In this document: piece after piece, positions 52,529 to 60,812 of the stretch
Layout: each line of letters opens with the position of its first letter
Numbering within the stretch: position 1 is the first letter of the stretch
Assembly (NCBI RefSeq): GCF_000773975.1
Contig: NZ_JRUQ01000032.1
Span: forward strand, 1 to 64,000
Length of the DNA: 64,000 nt
Reading direction: 5' to 3'
Origin: Erwinia typographi
GTDB lineage: Bacteria; Pseudomonadota; Gammaproteobacteria; Enterobacterales; Enterobacteriaceae
The notes under the pieces: generated by a model
Databases searched by the model: none
What the model was told of the DNA's origin: nothing
Seen by the model: the letters and a program-made list of their open reading frames with translations, nothing else
Translations under genes and position numbers: made by a program

Positions 52529-53344
52529 ATGAATAAAAATCGCGCGCTGCTGGCTCTTTCCCTGCTGCTGATGGCCCCCGTCATTACCCATGCAGATACT
52601 TTGTCCGATATTAAAAGCCGTGGTGTGCTGACTGTCGGCATCAAAAATGATTATCCGCCCTACGGCTTTATCAATGCCGACGGTAAAACGGTGGGTTTTG
52701 AAGTCGATTTAGCCCGCGCCATCGCCGCTAATTTGCTGGGTTCGCCGGACAAGATCAAACTGGTGCCGGTCAACGCCTCCAACCGTATTCAGTTCCTGCA
52801 ATCCGGCCAGATTGACCTGATTATGGCAACCCTCGGCGTTACGCCCGATCGGGCTAAAGAGATTGATTTCACCGTTGAATACGTTTCGGCGGCTGGCCCT
52901 TCCGTGCTGGCGCGCAAAGAGATTAAGTTCAGCCAGTGGGAACAACTGAAGGGCCAGAAGATCTGTGGCGTTCAGGGCTCTTACTACAACAAAACGCTGA
53001 CGCAGAAATACGGCATCCAACTGGTGAACTTCACCGCCCTGCCGGAAGCCTATCGCGCCCTGCAGGATAATCGCTGCGTGGCGATGGTCTATGACGATAT
53101 GACGCTGCAAAACAAGCTGAGCGAGCCGGGCTGGAGCGACTACAAGATTGCCATCAAGCCGTACGAATTCCTGCCGATGGCCGGGGGTCTGCGTAAAAAT
53201 GACGACGCGTTCAAACAAGCCGTTAACGCCGCGATAGTGAAAACGGAAGGCGAGAACAAGCTGGTCGAACTGGAAACCACTTACCACATGCCGCCTTCTG
53301 ACTATATCGCTAAGCGTGCCGAAGCCGCCCGCGCAGCCAAATAA
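52529..53344 (+). CDS. ABC transporter substrate-binding protein, polar amino acid type
   Basis: This 271-residue precursor has a signal peptide of 22 residues (cleavage after THA) and then a type II periplasmic binding domain of the glutamine/arginine/histidine family: SRGVLTVGIKNDYPPYGF, GFEVDLARAIAANLLG, PVNASNRIQFLQSGQIDLIM and the VCGVQ-like segment ICGVQGSYYNKTL. It captures a solute for the membrane components encoded next to it. The substrate may be an amino acid or amine. It is the first gene of the operon with two permeases, an ATPase and an FAD oxidase. Confidence 0.9.
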   Translation: MNKNRALLALSLLLMAPVITHADTLSDIKSRGVLTVGIKNDYPPYGFINADGKTVGFEVDLARAIAANLLGSPDKIKLVPVNASNRIQFLQSGQIDLIMATLGVTPDRAKEIDFTVEYVSAAGPSVLARKEIKFSQWEQLKGQKICGVQGSYYNKTLTQKYGIQLVNFTALPEAYRALQDNRCVAMVYDDMTLQNKLSEPGWSDYKIAIKPYEFLPMAGGLRKNDDAFKQAVNAAIVKTEGENKLVELETTYHMPPSDYIAKRAEAARAAK

Positions 53345-53359
53345 GCCAGGATCGTAACC

Positions 53360-54070
53360 ATGTTCGGACTTGATTACTCCTGGCTGCTGGACCCGGTTTA
53401 TCAGCAGTGGCTGCTTCAGGGAGTGGTGCAGACGCTGGAACTGGCGGCGCTCTCTTCGGTGATTGCCATTGCGGTCGGCCTTGCCGGCGCGCTTGGGCTG
53501 ACCTTCAAAATAGCCTGGCTCGATGCGTTAATCGAACTGTTTGTAGAGCTGTTTCGCAATACGCCGCCGCTGCTACAGATGCTGTTTTTTTACTTCACCC
53601 TGACGCAGATCGGCTTTACCACCACCGACCCGGTCACCGGGCTACAGGTGCCGTTAGTCAGCGCCTTCGCCTCGGCGACCGTGTCGCTCAGCCTGTTTGG
53701 CGGCGCGCTCAGTATTGAAGCCTTTCGCTCCGGCTTTGACGCCGTGCCGAAGGCCACGCTGGAGGCCGCGCGTTCGCTGGGCTATTCACGCTGGGGATTA
53801 TTCCTGTACGTGCAGGCACCCATCGCATCACGCATCAGCCTGCCGCCGCTGACCAACGTGCTGACCAACCTGTTTAAGACCACCTCGCAGGCTTCGGTCA
53901 TTACCGTGCCGGAGCTGATGTATGCCGCCGGACAGATTTATAACGACACCTTCCGCACGCTGGAAGTGATGCTGCTGGTGCTGCTGATTTACGTGGTGCT
54001 GGTCAGCCTGCTGGTTTGGCTGATTGGCTGGGCCGGACGTCGTCTGGCCTACCCAGGCTACGGAGGATAA
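53360..54070 (+). CDS. ABC transporter permease (amino acid type), subunit 1
   Basis: This 236-residue HisM/GlnP-family permease has about five membrane segments and the cytoplasmic EAA loop (EAFRSGFDAVPKATLEAARS), followed by LGYSRWGLFLYVQAP, that contacts the ATPase. It begins 15 bases after the binding-protein stop with AGGA upstream and pairs with the next gene to form the channel. Confidence 0.9.
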   Translation: MFGLDYSWLLDPVYQQWLLQGVVQTLELAALSSVIAIAVGLAGALGLTFKIAWLDALIELFVELFRNTPPLLQMLFFYFTLTQIGFTTTDPVTGLQVPLVSAFASATVSLSLFGGALSIEAFRSGFDAVPKATLEAARSLGYSRWGLFLYVQAPIASRISLPPLTNVLTNLFKTTSQASVITVPELMYAAGQIYNDTFRTLEVMLLVLLIYVVLVSLLVWLIGWAGRRLAYPGYGG

Positions 54071-54072
54071 TC

Positions 54073-54879
54073 ATGGATGCTTTTTACCTGAAGCGAAAGC
54101 GCCAGACCAGGCAGGCATTTACCCTGCTGGCGCTGATAGGTCTGCTGTTCAGCATGTTCAACGATCCCGGCGGCGAGTGGCATCAGGTCTGGCTGCGGCT
54201 GCCGCTGCTGCTGACCGGCAGCCAGCAGGGCTGGTCGTGGTCGGGCGGCTTCGTACTGAACATCTTTATCAGCCTGGTCGGCATGGCGCTGGCTACGGTG
54301 ATGGGCCTGCTGCTGGGGCTGGCGATGATGGCAAAACACCGCTGGCTGAGTCTGCCAGCGCGGGCGGTAATGAACTTCCTGCGCAACTCGCCGTGGCTGG
54401 TGCTGCTGTTTTCAATGCTCTATCTGCTGCCGTATCACGCCACCCTCTTCGGCTTTTCTTTCACTTTCTCGCCGCTGTTCAAGGCGATTGTCGGCCTTAG
54501 CCTGCCTACCGCCGCCAACTTTGCCGAAGTCATCCGTGGCGCGGTGCAGTCGGTGCACAGCGGGCAGTGGGAATCCGCACGTTCGCTGGGCTACACCTGG
54601 TGGCAAATCTACCGACTGGTGATCCTGCCGCAGGCCTTCCGCCGCATCATTCCGGGCTGGATGAATCTGTATGCGCTGCTAACCATCTCTACCGCGCTGG
54701 CGACCGTTACCGGTGTACAGGAGGTGGTAACGCTGCTGCGCACCACGCTGGCTACCGAAAATGAGAGCGCGCTGGTCTACTTCTACGTGAGCGTGCTGCT
54801 GATGTTCTTTTGCTACTGCTACCCGATTGCGCTACTGGCGCGTCGGCTGGAAAAAAATACCAAGGGGGATGCCCTGTGA
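54073..54879 (+). CDS. ABC transporter permease (amino acid type), subunit 2
   Basis: This is the partner HisQ/GlnP-type permease. The start is the ATG at 54073 with GGAGGATAATC upstream, giving 268 residues. A longer frame begins inside the first permease gene. About five membrane segments and the EAA loop (EVIRGAVQSVHSGQWESARS, then LGYTWWQIYRLVILPQA) are visible. The gene starts 2 bases after the first permease and overlaps the ATPase gene by four bases, so the components are made together. Confidence 0.9.
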   Translation: MDAFYLKRKRQTRQAFTLLALIGLLFSMFNDPGGEWHQVWLRLPLLLTGSQQGWSWSGGFVLNIFISLVGMALATVMGLLLGLAMMAKHRWLSLPARAVMNFLRNSPWLVLLFSMLYLLPYHATLFGFSFTFSPLFKAIVGLSLPTAANFAEVIRGAVQSVHSGQWESARSLGYTWWQIYRLVILPQAFRRIIPGWMNLYALLTISTALATVTGVQEVVTLLRTTLATENESALVYFYVSVLLMFFCYCYPIALLARRLEKNTKGDAL

Positions 54880-55625
54880 GCGAGCGTAATCAGGCTCTTA
54901 TTGAGCTGGACAATATTCATAAATCGTTCGGTGACACGCATGTGCTTAAGGGCATTTCACTGAACGTCAGCAAGGGAGAAGCGGTGTGCATTATCGGCCC
55001 TTCCGGCTCGGGTAAATCCACCATTCTGCGCTGCATCAATGGCCTGCTGCCGGTCGATGAAGGTTTTGTGCGCGTGGGTCATCATCGCGTGCATGAGATT
55101 GCCAATGAAAAAGAGATGCGGCCGCTGCGCCATCAGGTAGCGATGGTGTTTCAACAGTACAACCTGTTCCCGCACCGCACGGTGCTGGACAACATTATGA
55201 TGGCGCCGATCCAGGTGCTGAAGCATGAGCGCGAACAGGTCCGCGAGCGGGCGCTGAAGCTGATTGCCAAAGTACGGCTGACCGGCAAAGAGAATCGCTA
55301 CCCCGGCGAGCTTTCGGGCGGCCAGCAGCAGCGGGTAGCTATTGCCCGCGCGCTGGCGATGCAGCCGGAGATCATTCTGTTTGATGAGGTGACCGCGGCG
55401 CTCGACCCGGAAACGGTAAAAGAGGTGCTGAACACCATCCGTGAACTGGTCGAGGAAGGCATGACCTGCCTGCTGGTGACCCACGAGATGCGCTTTGCGC
55501 GCGAGGTATCGCACCGCGTCTGCTTCACCGACCAGGGCCGGATAGTGGAAAGCGCCGCCCCGGCTCAGCTTTTTGATGCCCCGCAGGACCCGCGTACGCG
55601 TGAGTTCCTCGGCCAGGTTTTGTAA
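54876..55625 (+). CDS. ABC transporter ATP-binding protein
   Basis: This 249-residue ATPase energises the importer. Starting at the GTG that overlaps the permease stop (GTGA), it has Walker A IIGPSGSGKSTILRCING near residue 40, the Q-loop VFQQYNLFPHRTV, the signature LSGGQQQRVAIARALAMQP, Walker B IILFDEVTAALDPETV and the H-loop LLVTHEMRFAREV. The family is the GlnQ/HisP polar amino acid type. Confidence 0.92.
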   Translation: MSERNQALIELDNIHKSFGDTHVLKGISLNVSKGEAVCIIGPSGSGKSTILRCINGLLPVDEGFVRVGHHRVHEIANEKEMRPLRHQVAMVFQQYNLFPHRTVLDNIMMAPIQVLKHEREQVRERALKLIAKVRLTGKENRYPGELSGGQQQRVAIARALAMQPEIILFDEVTAALDPETVKEVLNTIRELVEEGMTCLLVTHEMRFAREVSHRVCFTDQGRIVESAAPAQLFDAPQDPRTREFLGQVL

Positions 55626-55645
55626 TCCTTTTTTTGAGAGACACC

Positions 55646-56965
55646 ATGGCAAGCCAATCTGACGACATTTTTACTTCCGACTTCAAAACCACGCCTTACT
55701 GGTGGGAAGCGGCTCCCCCCGAAACGGTTTTAGATCCGCTACCGTCGCAAGCGGATGTGGTGGTGATCGGCTCCGGGTTTGCCGGGCTGAATGCGGCCAT
55801 TGAGCTGGCCCGCCACGGAAAAAATGTGGTGGTGCTGGAAGCCAACGAGCTGGGCAGCGGCGGCAGCACCCGTACTGGCGGGATGATCAGCAGCGGCCAG
55901 AAGCTGGTAGTCGGCGGCGCGATTAAGGGCATTTCACCCGATCTGTTCGGCAAGATGATTGCGGACTCCATTGCCTCCTTCGCCTTTATTCAGGAATTAG
56001 TGCAGCGAGAGGCGCTGGATGCCGACCTGTTTATCGGCGGTCGCTATTTCGGCGCGCACACCAAAAAACAGCTGAGCAGCCTGTATGAAATGGGCGACAT
56101 TCTGCATCGGGTAACCGGCGTGACGGTACATAAGGTGAAGCGTGACGAGCAGGCTGCCATTATCGGCTCGACGTTTTATCACGGTGGGATTCTGGTAGAC
56201 GAATATGGCGGAGTGCATCCGGGGAAATATAACAAGGCGCTGCGTGACCTGGCCCGCAAGCTGGGCGCCACGCTGCTCTCTCATGCCCGCGTGATGTCAA
56301 TTACCCCGCACACCGGCGGTGGCAAAACGGTGAACACCGTTCGAGGGGTGATTGAAGCGCAGGAGGTACTGGTGCTCACCAACGGCTATACCGACACGCT
56401 GGCGACCCCGAACCTGGCGAAGCGCATTGTGCCGGTCAAAAGCTATCAGATCGCTACCGAACCGCTGCCGCCGGAACTGATGGCGAAGCTAATCCCCGGC
56501 GGCAGAATGATCACCGACAGCCGCCGGGATCTGATCTACTCCCGCCCTTCTCCTGACGGCACCCGCCTGCTGTTTGGATCGCGCCCCGGCATCATGGACT
56601 GCGATGACAAAACCGCGGCGTTCAAGATCCGCCAGAGGATGCTGGCGATCTGGCCGGAGCTGGCAGGCTACAGGATCAGCCATGCCTGGAGCGGCTTTGT
56701 TGCGATGACGCATGATAAAACCGCCTATGCCGGGCTGATGGATAATGCCCGCTTTGCGGTTGGCTGCAACGGCAACGGCGTGGCGCTGATGAGCTGGCTG
56801 GGCTACCGCACCGCGCAGAAGGTACTGGGAACCGAGGAGCGCCCGCTGTCGTTCGATCGCCCGACGTTCAGGCGCATTCCGCTGTACGACGGCCGTCCGT
56901 GGTTTGTCCCCTTCGTCAGCGGCTGGTATCGCCTGCGTGATGCGGTGGATAAGCGGCTGGACTAA
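55646..56965 (+). CDS. FAD-dependent oxidoreductase, PuuB-like
   Basis: This 439-residue flavoprotein starts MASQSDDIFTSDFKTTPYWW with the FAD motif VVVIGSGFAGLNAAIELARH near residue 38 and EANELGSGGSTRTGGMIS following, a pattern like gamma-glutamylputrescine oxidase PuuB and related DAO-family amine oxidases. The C-terminal GCNGNGVALMSWLG is the second FAD region. It is 20 bases after the ABC ATPase gene, so uptake and oxidation of one substrate are probably coupled. Start alternatives (a TTG four codons earlier) do not change the identity. Confidence 0.85.
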   Translation: MASQSDDIFTSDFKTTPYWWEAAPPETVLDPLPSQADVVVIGSGFAGLNAAIELARHGKNVVVLEANELGSGGSTRTGGMISSGQKLVVGGAIKGISPDLFGKMIADSIASFAFIQELVQREALDADLFIGGRYFGAHTKKQLSSLYEMGDILHRVTGVTVHKVKRDEQAAIIGSTFYHGGILVDEYGGVHPGKYNKALRDLARKLGATLLSHARVMSITPHTGGGKTVNTVRGVIEAQEVLVLTNGYTDTLATPNLAKRIVPVKSYQIATEPLPPELMAKLIPGGRMITDSRRDLIYSRPSPDGTRLLFGSRPGIMDCDDKTAAFKIRQRMLAIWPELAGYRISHAWSGFVAMTHDKTAYAGLMDNARFAVGCNGNGVALMSWLGYRTAQKVLGTEERPLSFDRPTFRRIPLYDGRPWFVPFVSGWYRLRDAVDKRLD

Positions 56966-57121
56966 CCTGCTGCCAGGCGAACAGAATGTGTTCTGTTCGC
57001 TTATCTTATCGGCAGTGAACTGCGGTTGCAGCCCCGGTTGCTGGAAAAGAGTGCAATCAGCGATGTTTTGGCGACAAAGCCATTGACGCCCTGCGGCCAG
57101 TAAGGTTTAATGCGCCCCGTT

Positions 57122-57197
57122 GCCCGGATAGCTCAGTCGGTAGAGCAGGGGATTGAAAATCCCCGTGTCCGTGGTTCGATTCCGCGTCCGGGCACCA
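57122..57197 (+). tRNA. pheV: tRNA-Phe (GAA)
   Basis: This 76-base gene folds as a complete tRNA. The acceptor stem is GCCCGGA with TCCGGGC, followed by ACCA encoded in the DNA. The D arm, variable loop and T arm (TTCGATTC) are normal, and anticodon GAA at 57155-57157 reads Phe. It differs from E. coli pheV at only a few T-stem bases. Phe tRNA genes near speC are well-known island insertion sites in enterics, and base composition changes just to its right. Confidence 0.98.
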
Positions 57198-57321
57198 TAC
57201 ATCGAAGCACACTGGTTAGAAGTGAGATCTCTAACGGGTGTCTAAACGAAGGTGGTGTTCAAAGCAACGGTGACTGCATTGACAGATGCATCATCCAAGA
57301 TTGAACATAAAAATCTTCAAG

Positions 57322-57352
57322 AAAGGGTATCAGTTGCTGATGATGCCCTTTT
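57322..57352 (+). terminator. Terminator-like hairpin after tRNA-Phe
   Basis: AAGGGTATCA pairs with TGATGCCCTT through one G-U pair around an 8-base loop. The right arm runs into TTTT-CTTG, weakly T-rich, so this probably ends the tRNA transcript. Confidence 0.55.
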
Positions 57353-57697
57353 CTTGTTGCTACAAATAATTACAATATTCCCCTCTTCTGTCAACCCTGC
57401 CATTGCACCAGTTTTGATTTGAAATGATGTTCATCATTTTCGTTTCACACTTTAAATGTGAATGTTTGGATGAGCATTTAAAAAATACTCATACACTAAA
57501 TTCTGATACTGACATCAGACTTACAATAAACACCAAATCCAACTTAATTAAAAAATAAAAACTCTTTTTAATCACCAGATATGAGTCATCATGTCTCTTG
57601 AAAGATAATAATAAAACAAGAATAAAATATAATTTTTCATTTCGGTTAAAGATAGTTTCTGTATAATTAATACCTCACCCAAAAAATTCATTTCACT
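57353..57697. other. AT-rich spacer with two inverted repeats
   Basis: No gene is seen. Two short palindromes lie close together: AAATGATG-TT-CATCATTT (57422-57439) and TTCACA-N7-TGTGAA (57444-57462). A TATAAT at 57662 may be a -10 element for the small ORF that follows. There is no sign of an integrase fragment. Confidence 0.5.
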
Positions 57698-57910
57698 ATG
57701 CATTCAAATGAACGCTACGACGCAGAACTTGACTGCCGAATAGATGTAATATTATTGGATATAAAGTTCTGGGAATGGCAAGCAGACAACGCTACTAGTA
57801 ACGCAGATAAGCACTTTGCAATGATTGTCATAGCTGATAAGGTTGCGAGGCTTCAGATAGCTTTGGATATTAAAAAGAGAAGAATAGAGGCGTATTGGAT
57901 TGTCAATTAG
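57698..57910 (+). CDS. Small hypothetical protein
   Basis: This 70-codon open frame starts MHSNERYDAELDCRIDVILL and is fairly hydrophilic. I do not recognise it. There is no clear ribosome site before the ATG and coding bias is weak. It lies in the AT-rich part of the putative island beside tRNA-Phe, with only a possible TATAAT 35 bases upstream. It could be a remnant or a chance frame. Confidence 0.35.
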   Translation: MHSNERYDAELDCRIDVILLDIKFWEWQADNATSNADKHFAMIVIADKVARLQIALDIKKRRIEAYWIVN

Positions 57911-57921
57911 CTTTTAATATT

Positions 57922-57949
57922 AAATTAAAAAAGGCGCTCAATGAGCGCC
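57922..57949 (-). terminator. Terminator of the inositol-type operon
   Basis: GGCGCT and AGCGCC pair around CAATG, and TTTTTT follows on the minus strand. It lies 46 bases beyond the iolE stop. Confidence 0.8.
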
Positions 57950-57994
57950 AAGCGACCCTACATAGTAACTCAACGGTTACTTTTTATTGGAGAC

Positions 57995-58891
57995 TCAGAT
58001 TCCAATCTTATCTCTGACCCAAGATCGCGCTTTCTTGACAGTTTCGAAAGGCGGTGCTTTTTCGGGATCTTGTTCTGCTTCAATAATTATCCAACCATCA
58101 TAGGTTGAATCTTTAAGGAAATTAATTACTGGGGCGTAATTAACAATGCCGTCTCCAGGAACTGCGAACAAGCCGTTTCTGACTGCATCATTGAAGCTAA
58201 GGTCATTGTTGATCACATTGTCTAATACATCGCCTCGCACATCCTTCATATGAATGTGTGCAACACGATTGCCATAGTTTTCAATGACCCAGCTGATATC
58301 CACGCCTGCAGCGGTAGCGTGGCCACAATCAAGAACGATACCCACTAAATCATTGGTTGCTTCAAGGAAAGCTTTAAGCTCATCGTTAGTTTCAACCACC
58401 ATCATCAGGTGATGGTGGTAAGCGAGGCGTAGGCCATAAATTTTTAACAGTGAGACAGAAAGGTTATTCAGTTTCTGTGCGTATTGCTCAAGGCTAATAT
58501 TCGCTAAGGCTGGAGACAGGGATAATGGCTCATCCAGAGGGGCACTTCCGGGCATTGCCCCACATTCTCCATAAACCATAACTTTTGCGCCAAGTGACTT
58601 CAGCAGTAATGCATGATCGTGAACGGCTTCAAGCTCTTCTTCGAAACTACGCTCGGCAAGAAATCCGCTAAACCAGCCAGATGCTAACTTGAGTTTTGCG
58701 TTGGAGAGTATTGGCTGAAGTTTATTAATTGTTCTGGGGAATTTACGACCTAACTCAATTCCTTCATAACCAGCTGCAGCAGCCTCTTCCAGACAAGTTT
58801 CCAGCGGAATATCACCGCCAAGATCTTCCAATACGTCATTTGTCCAGGACAGTGGGCTAACGCCAACACGAATACGCTTTGATACGCTCAT
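57995..58891 (-). CDS. iolE: myo-Inosose-2 dehydratase-like protein (IolE)
   Basis: IolE dehydrates 2-keto-myo-inositol to 3D-trihydroxycyclohexane-1,2-dione in inositol catabolism. The start is the ATG at 58891, seven bases after AGGA, for 298 residues. Family segments are GVSPLSWTNDVLEDLGGD and LETCLEEAAAAGYEGIELGR near the N-terminus, plus the metal-site motifs AYHHHLMMVVE, VLDCGHATAAGVD and AHIHMKDVRGDVL of the xylose isomerase-like fold. It is the last gene of the operon. A terminator-like hairpin lies between it and the preceding gene. The substrate assignment could differ if the pathway acts on another cyclitol. Confidence 0.8.
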   Translation of the reverse strand: MSVSKRIRVGVSPLSWTNDVLEDLGGDIPLETCLEEAAAAGYEGIELGRKFPRTINKLQPILSNAKLKLASGWFSGFLAERSFEEELEAVHDHALLLKSLGAKVMVYGECGAMPGSAPLDEPLSLSPALANISLEQYAQKLNNLSVSLLKIYGLRLAYHHHLMMVVETNDELKAFLEATNDLVGIVLDCGHATAAGVDISWVIENYGNRVAHIHMKDVRGDVLDNVINNDLSFNDAVRNGLFAVPGDGIVNYAPVINFLKDSTYDGWIIIEAEQDPEKAPPFETVKKARSWVRDKIGI

Positions 58892-58913
58892 AATTCTATC
58901 CTTCAAAATAAAA

Positions 58914-58946
58914 AGCATCGTTTCCGATAACCTGAGAAACGATGCT
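58914..58946 (-). terminator. Internal terminator-like hairpin before iolE
   Basis: AGCATCGTTTC and GAAACGATGCT form a perfect 11-base stem with an 11-base loop. On the minus strand it is followed by TTTTATTTTG and, 9 bases later, the iolE ribosome site. A second small hairpin (CTCAGA/TCTGAG) lies at 58956-58970. It may reduce iolE expression or act as an attenuator. Confidence 0.6.
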
Positions 58947-58982
58947 AAGTAGGTTCTCAGAGACTCTGAGGAAATATCGGTA

Positions 58983-59762
58983 TTACAAAGTGAATGCTTC
59001 GCGGAAGGCTTCTAACGCCACCACTGAATCACCTGATGCCCAACCTTCCAGTGCTACAACACCGTGATAATTGATACCCTGGAGGGCACGAGCAATGGCT
59101 TTATAGTTGATTTCACCTGTTCCCGGCTCTTTACGGCCCGGTACGTCAGCAACCTGAATTTCACCGATATGCTTCTCACTTCTCTTGATTAGCTCTACCA
59201 AATTACCTTCGCCAATCTGAGCGTGATAAATATCCAGGTTCATTTTCAGGTATGGGCTGTTTACGGCGGCAACCAACGCCAGAGTGTCTTCCGCTTTTGC
59301 AAAAGGCGTACCCGGATGATCAACAGCAGTATTCAAGTTCTCGAGTGTGAAAACCTTGCCAGCCTTCTCGCCCAATGTAGCGAGTGCATCGAGCGTCTTT
59401 TTGGCTTTCAGCCACATCTCACCGGTTACGATCTCAACAGGCTTAGCTGGCAAGCCTACGTTGTTAAGGCCTGTACCATGTAAGTTCAGAGAAGGGCAGC
59501 CCAGGCGGCGAGCAACTTCGATTGACTCATTAGCGCTGGAAAGCAGCTGAGCAATCTCATCACTGTCGGTAAGGTTGCCAGAGATATATCCGGTCATTGA
59601 AGTGATACGAGCGCCGATTTTAACCAGTGCATCGATGTCTTTCTTCGTCCAGTCCCAGATTTCAACGCCGAAGCCCATAGCGTGAATGCGTTCTACACGC
59701 TCAAGAAATGGTAGGTCGAGAAACACCATTTCAGCGCAGACGGACAATGAGTAGTTAGACAT
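58983..59762 (-). CDS. TIM-barrel isomerase, hydroxypyruvate isomerase (Hyi)-like
   Basis: This 259-residue AP endonuclease 2/xylose isomerase-like protein resembles hydroxypyruvate isomerase and the inosose isomerase IolI/IolO group. Metal-binding segments include GCPSLNLHGTG, VFTLENLNTAVDHPGTPFAKA, LKMNLDIYHAQIGEGNL and HIGEIQVADVPGRKEPGTGE. AAGGA lies eight bases upstream. In an inositol-type operon it could isomerise an inosose or a later product; a hydroxypyruvate role would not fit the neighbours. The exact substrate is unknown. Confidence 0.7.
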   Translation of the reverse strand: MSNYSLSVCAEMVFLDLPFLERVERIHAMGFGVEIWDWTKKDIDALVKIGARITSMTGYISGNLTDSDEIAQLLSSANESIEVARRLGCPSLNLHGTGLNNVGLPAKPVEIVTGEMWLKAKKTLDALATLGEKAGKVFTLENLNTAVDHPGTPFAKAEDTLALVAAVNSPYLKMNLDIYHAQIGEGNLVELIKRSEKHIGEIQVADVPGRKEPGTGEINYKAIARALQGINYHGVVALEGWASGDSVVALEAFREAFTL

Positions 59763-59771
59763 GTAAAATCC

Positions 59772-60779
59772 TTAGAGATTGATCGGCTGAGACTGTTGAA
59801 CAGAAGCAATACATGCCAGTGCGATTTCCAGTGCATTGCGTGCATCTTCGCCAGTTGCTTTCGGGGTTTCGCCGGTAGCAACACAACGAACGAAGTCGGT
59901 CAATTCAGCCACATAAGCGTCACGCAGCAGATCAGTATCACGACGAGCTGTATCAATAGAGATGCCGTCAGCGGTGTAACGTACACAGTTGTTCACATTG
60001 ATATTGCCAGCTTGCAGCATGCCTTTACTGCCGAAGACTTCACCACGTACGTCATATCCATAAACAGCCTGGAAATTAGCTTCTGCAGTAGCGATCGCGC
60101 CGTTGTCAAAACGAATGTTCACTACGGCGGTGTCCAGCAATCCACGATCTTTAAAATCAGGGCGCACTAACGCATCGGCAACGGCATAAACCTGAGTCGG
60201 CTTTGCGCCTGGGTTCAGATGTAGCAGGATGTCGAAGTCATGGATTAATGTTTCCAGGAAAATAGTCCAGTGTGGGATTGGGGTAGGATCGCCTAAACCT
60301 GGGTCGCGCGTAGTTGAGCGCAGCAACTGCGGAACGCCAATTTTACCGGCTTTGATTTCTTCATAAGCGGAAGCGAAACCACTCACAAAACGACGGTTGA
60401 AGCCAACCTGCAATGCAACACCGGCTTCTTTAGCCGCGTTGATGGCTTTATCCGCCTCTTCCAGCGTGACAGCCATTGGCTTTTCACAGAACACGCCTTT
60501 GCCGGCTTTCGCTGCGGCTACGGCCAGCTCAGCGTGAGTTCGTGCTGGTGATGCAATGACTACTGCGTCAATTTCTGGATCATTCAGCATTGCCTGTGGG
60601 TCGGTGTAAGATTTTTGCGCGCCCAGCTTAGCAGCCAGCTTCTCAGCCGCGCCCGGAACAGGATCTGCAACAGCGACTAATGTTGCTCCTGGAATACGTT
60701 GAGCAACAGTTTCACCATGAAAACTGCCCATACGACCAGCGCCAATCAGACCTACGCGCACAATATTTTTTACAGACAT
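59772..60779 (-). CDS. iolG: Gfo/Idh/MocA dehydrogenase, inositol 2-dehydrogenase-like (IolG)
   Basis: This 335-residue NAD(P)-dependent oxidoreductase has the Rossmann motif RVGLIGAGRMGSFHG near residue 8, the catalytic Lys in GVFCEKPMAVTLEEAD (about residue 97), GFNRRF near 126 and the His-Asp region LIHDFDILLHLN of inositol dehydrogenases. IolG oxidises myo-inositol to 2-keto-myo-inositol, the substrate of IolE. The start has GAGGAGAG upstream. It follows the MFS gene by 33 bases. Other Gfo/Idh enzymes oxidise glucosides or other cyclitols, so substrate is inferred from context. Confidence 0.75.
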   Translation of the reverse strand: MSVKNIVRVGLIGAGRMGSFHGETVAQRIPGATLVAVADPVPGAAEKLAAKLGAQKSYTDPQAMLNDPEIDAVVIASPARTHAELAVAAAKAGKGVFCEKPMAVTLEEADKAINAAKEAGVALQVGFNRRFVSGFASAYEEIKAGKIGVPQLLRSTTRDPGLGDPTPIPHWTIFLETLIHDFDILLHLNPGAKPTQVYAVADALVRPDFKDRGLLDTAVVNIRFDNGAIATAEANFQAVYGYDVRGEVFGSKGMLQAGNINVNNCVRYTADGISIDTARRDTDLLRDAYVAELTDFVRCVATGETPKATGEDARNALEIALACIASVQQSQPINL

Positions 60780-60812
60780 GTAACTCTCCTCAGTATGTAG
60801 GGTATTTAAGGC

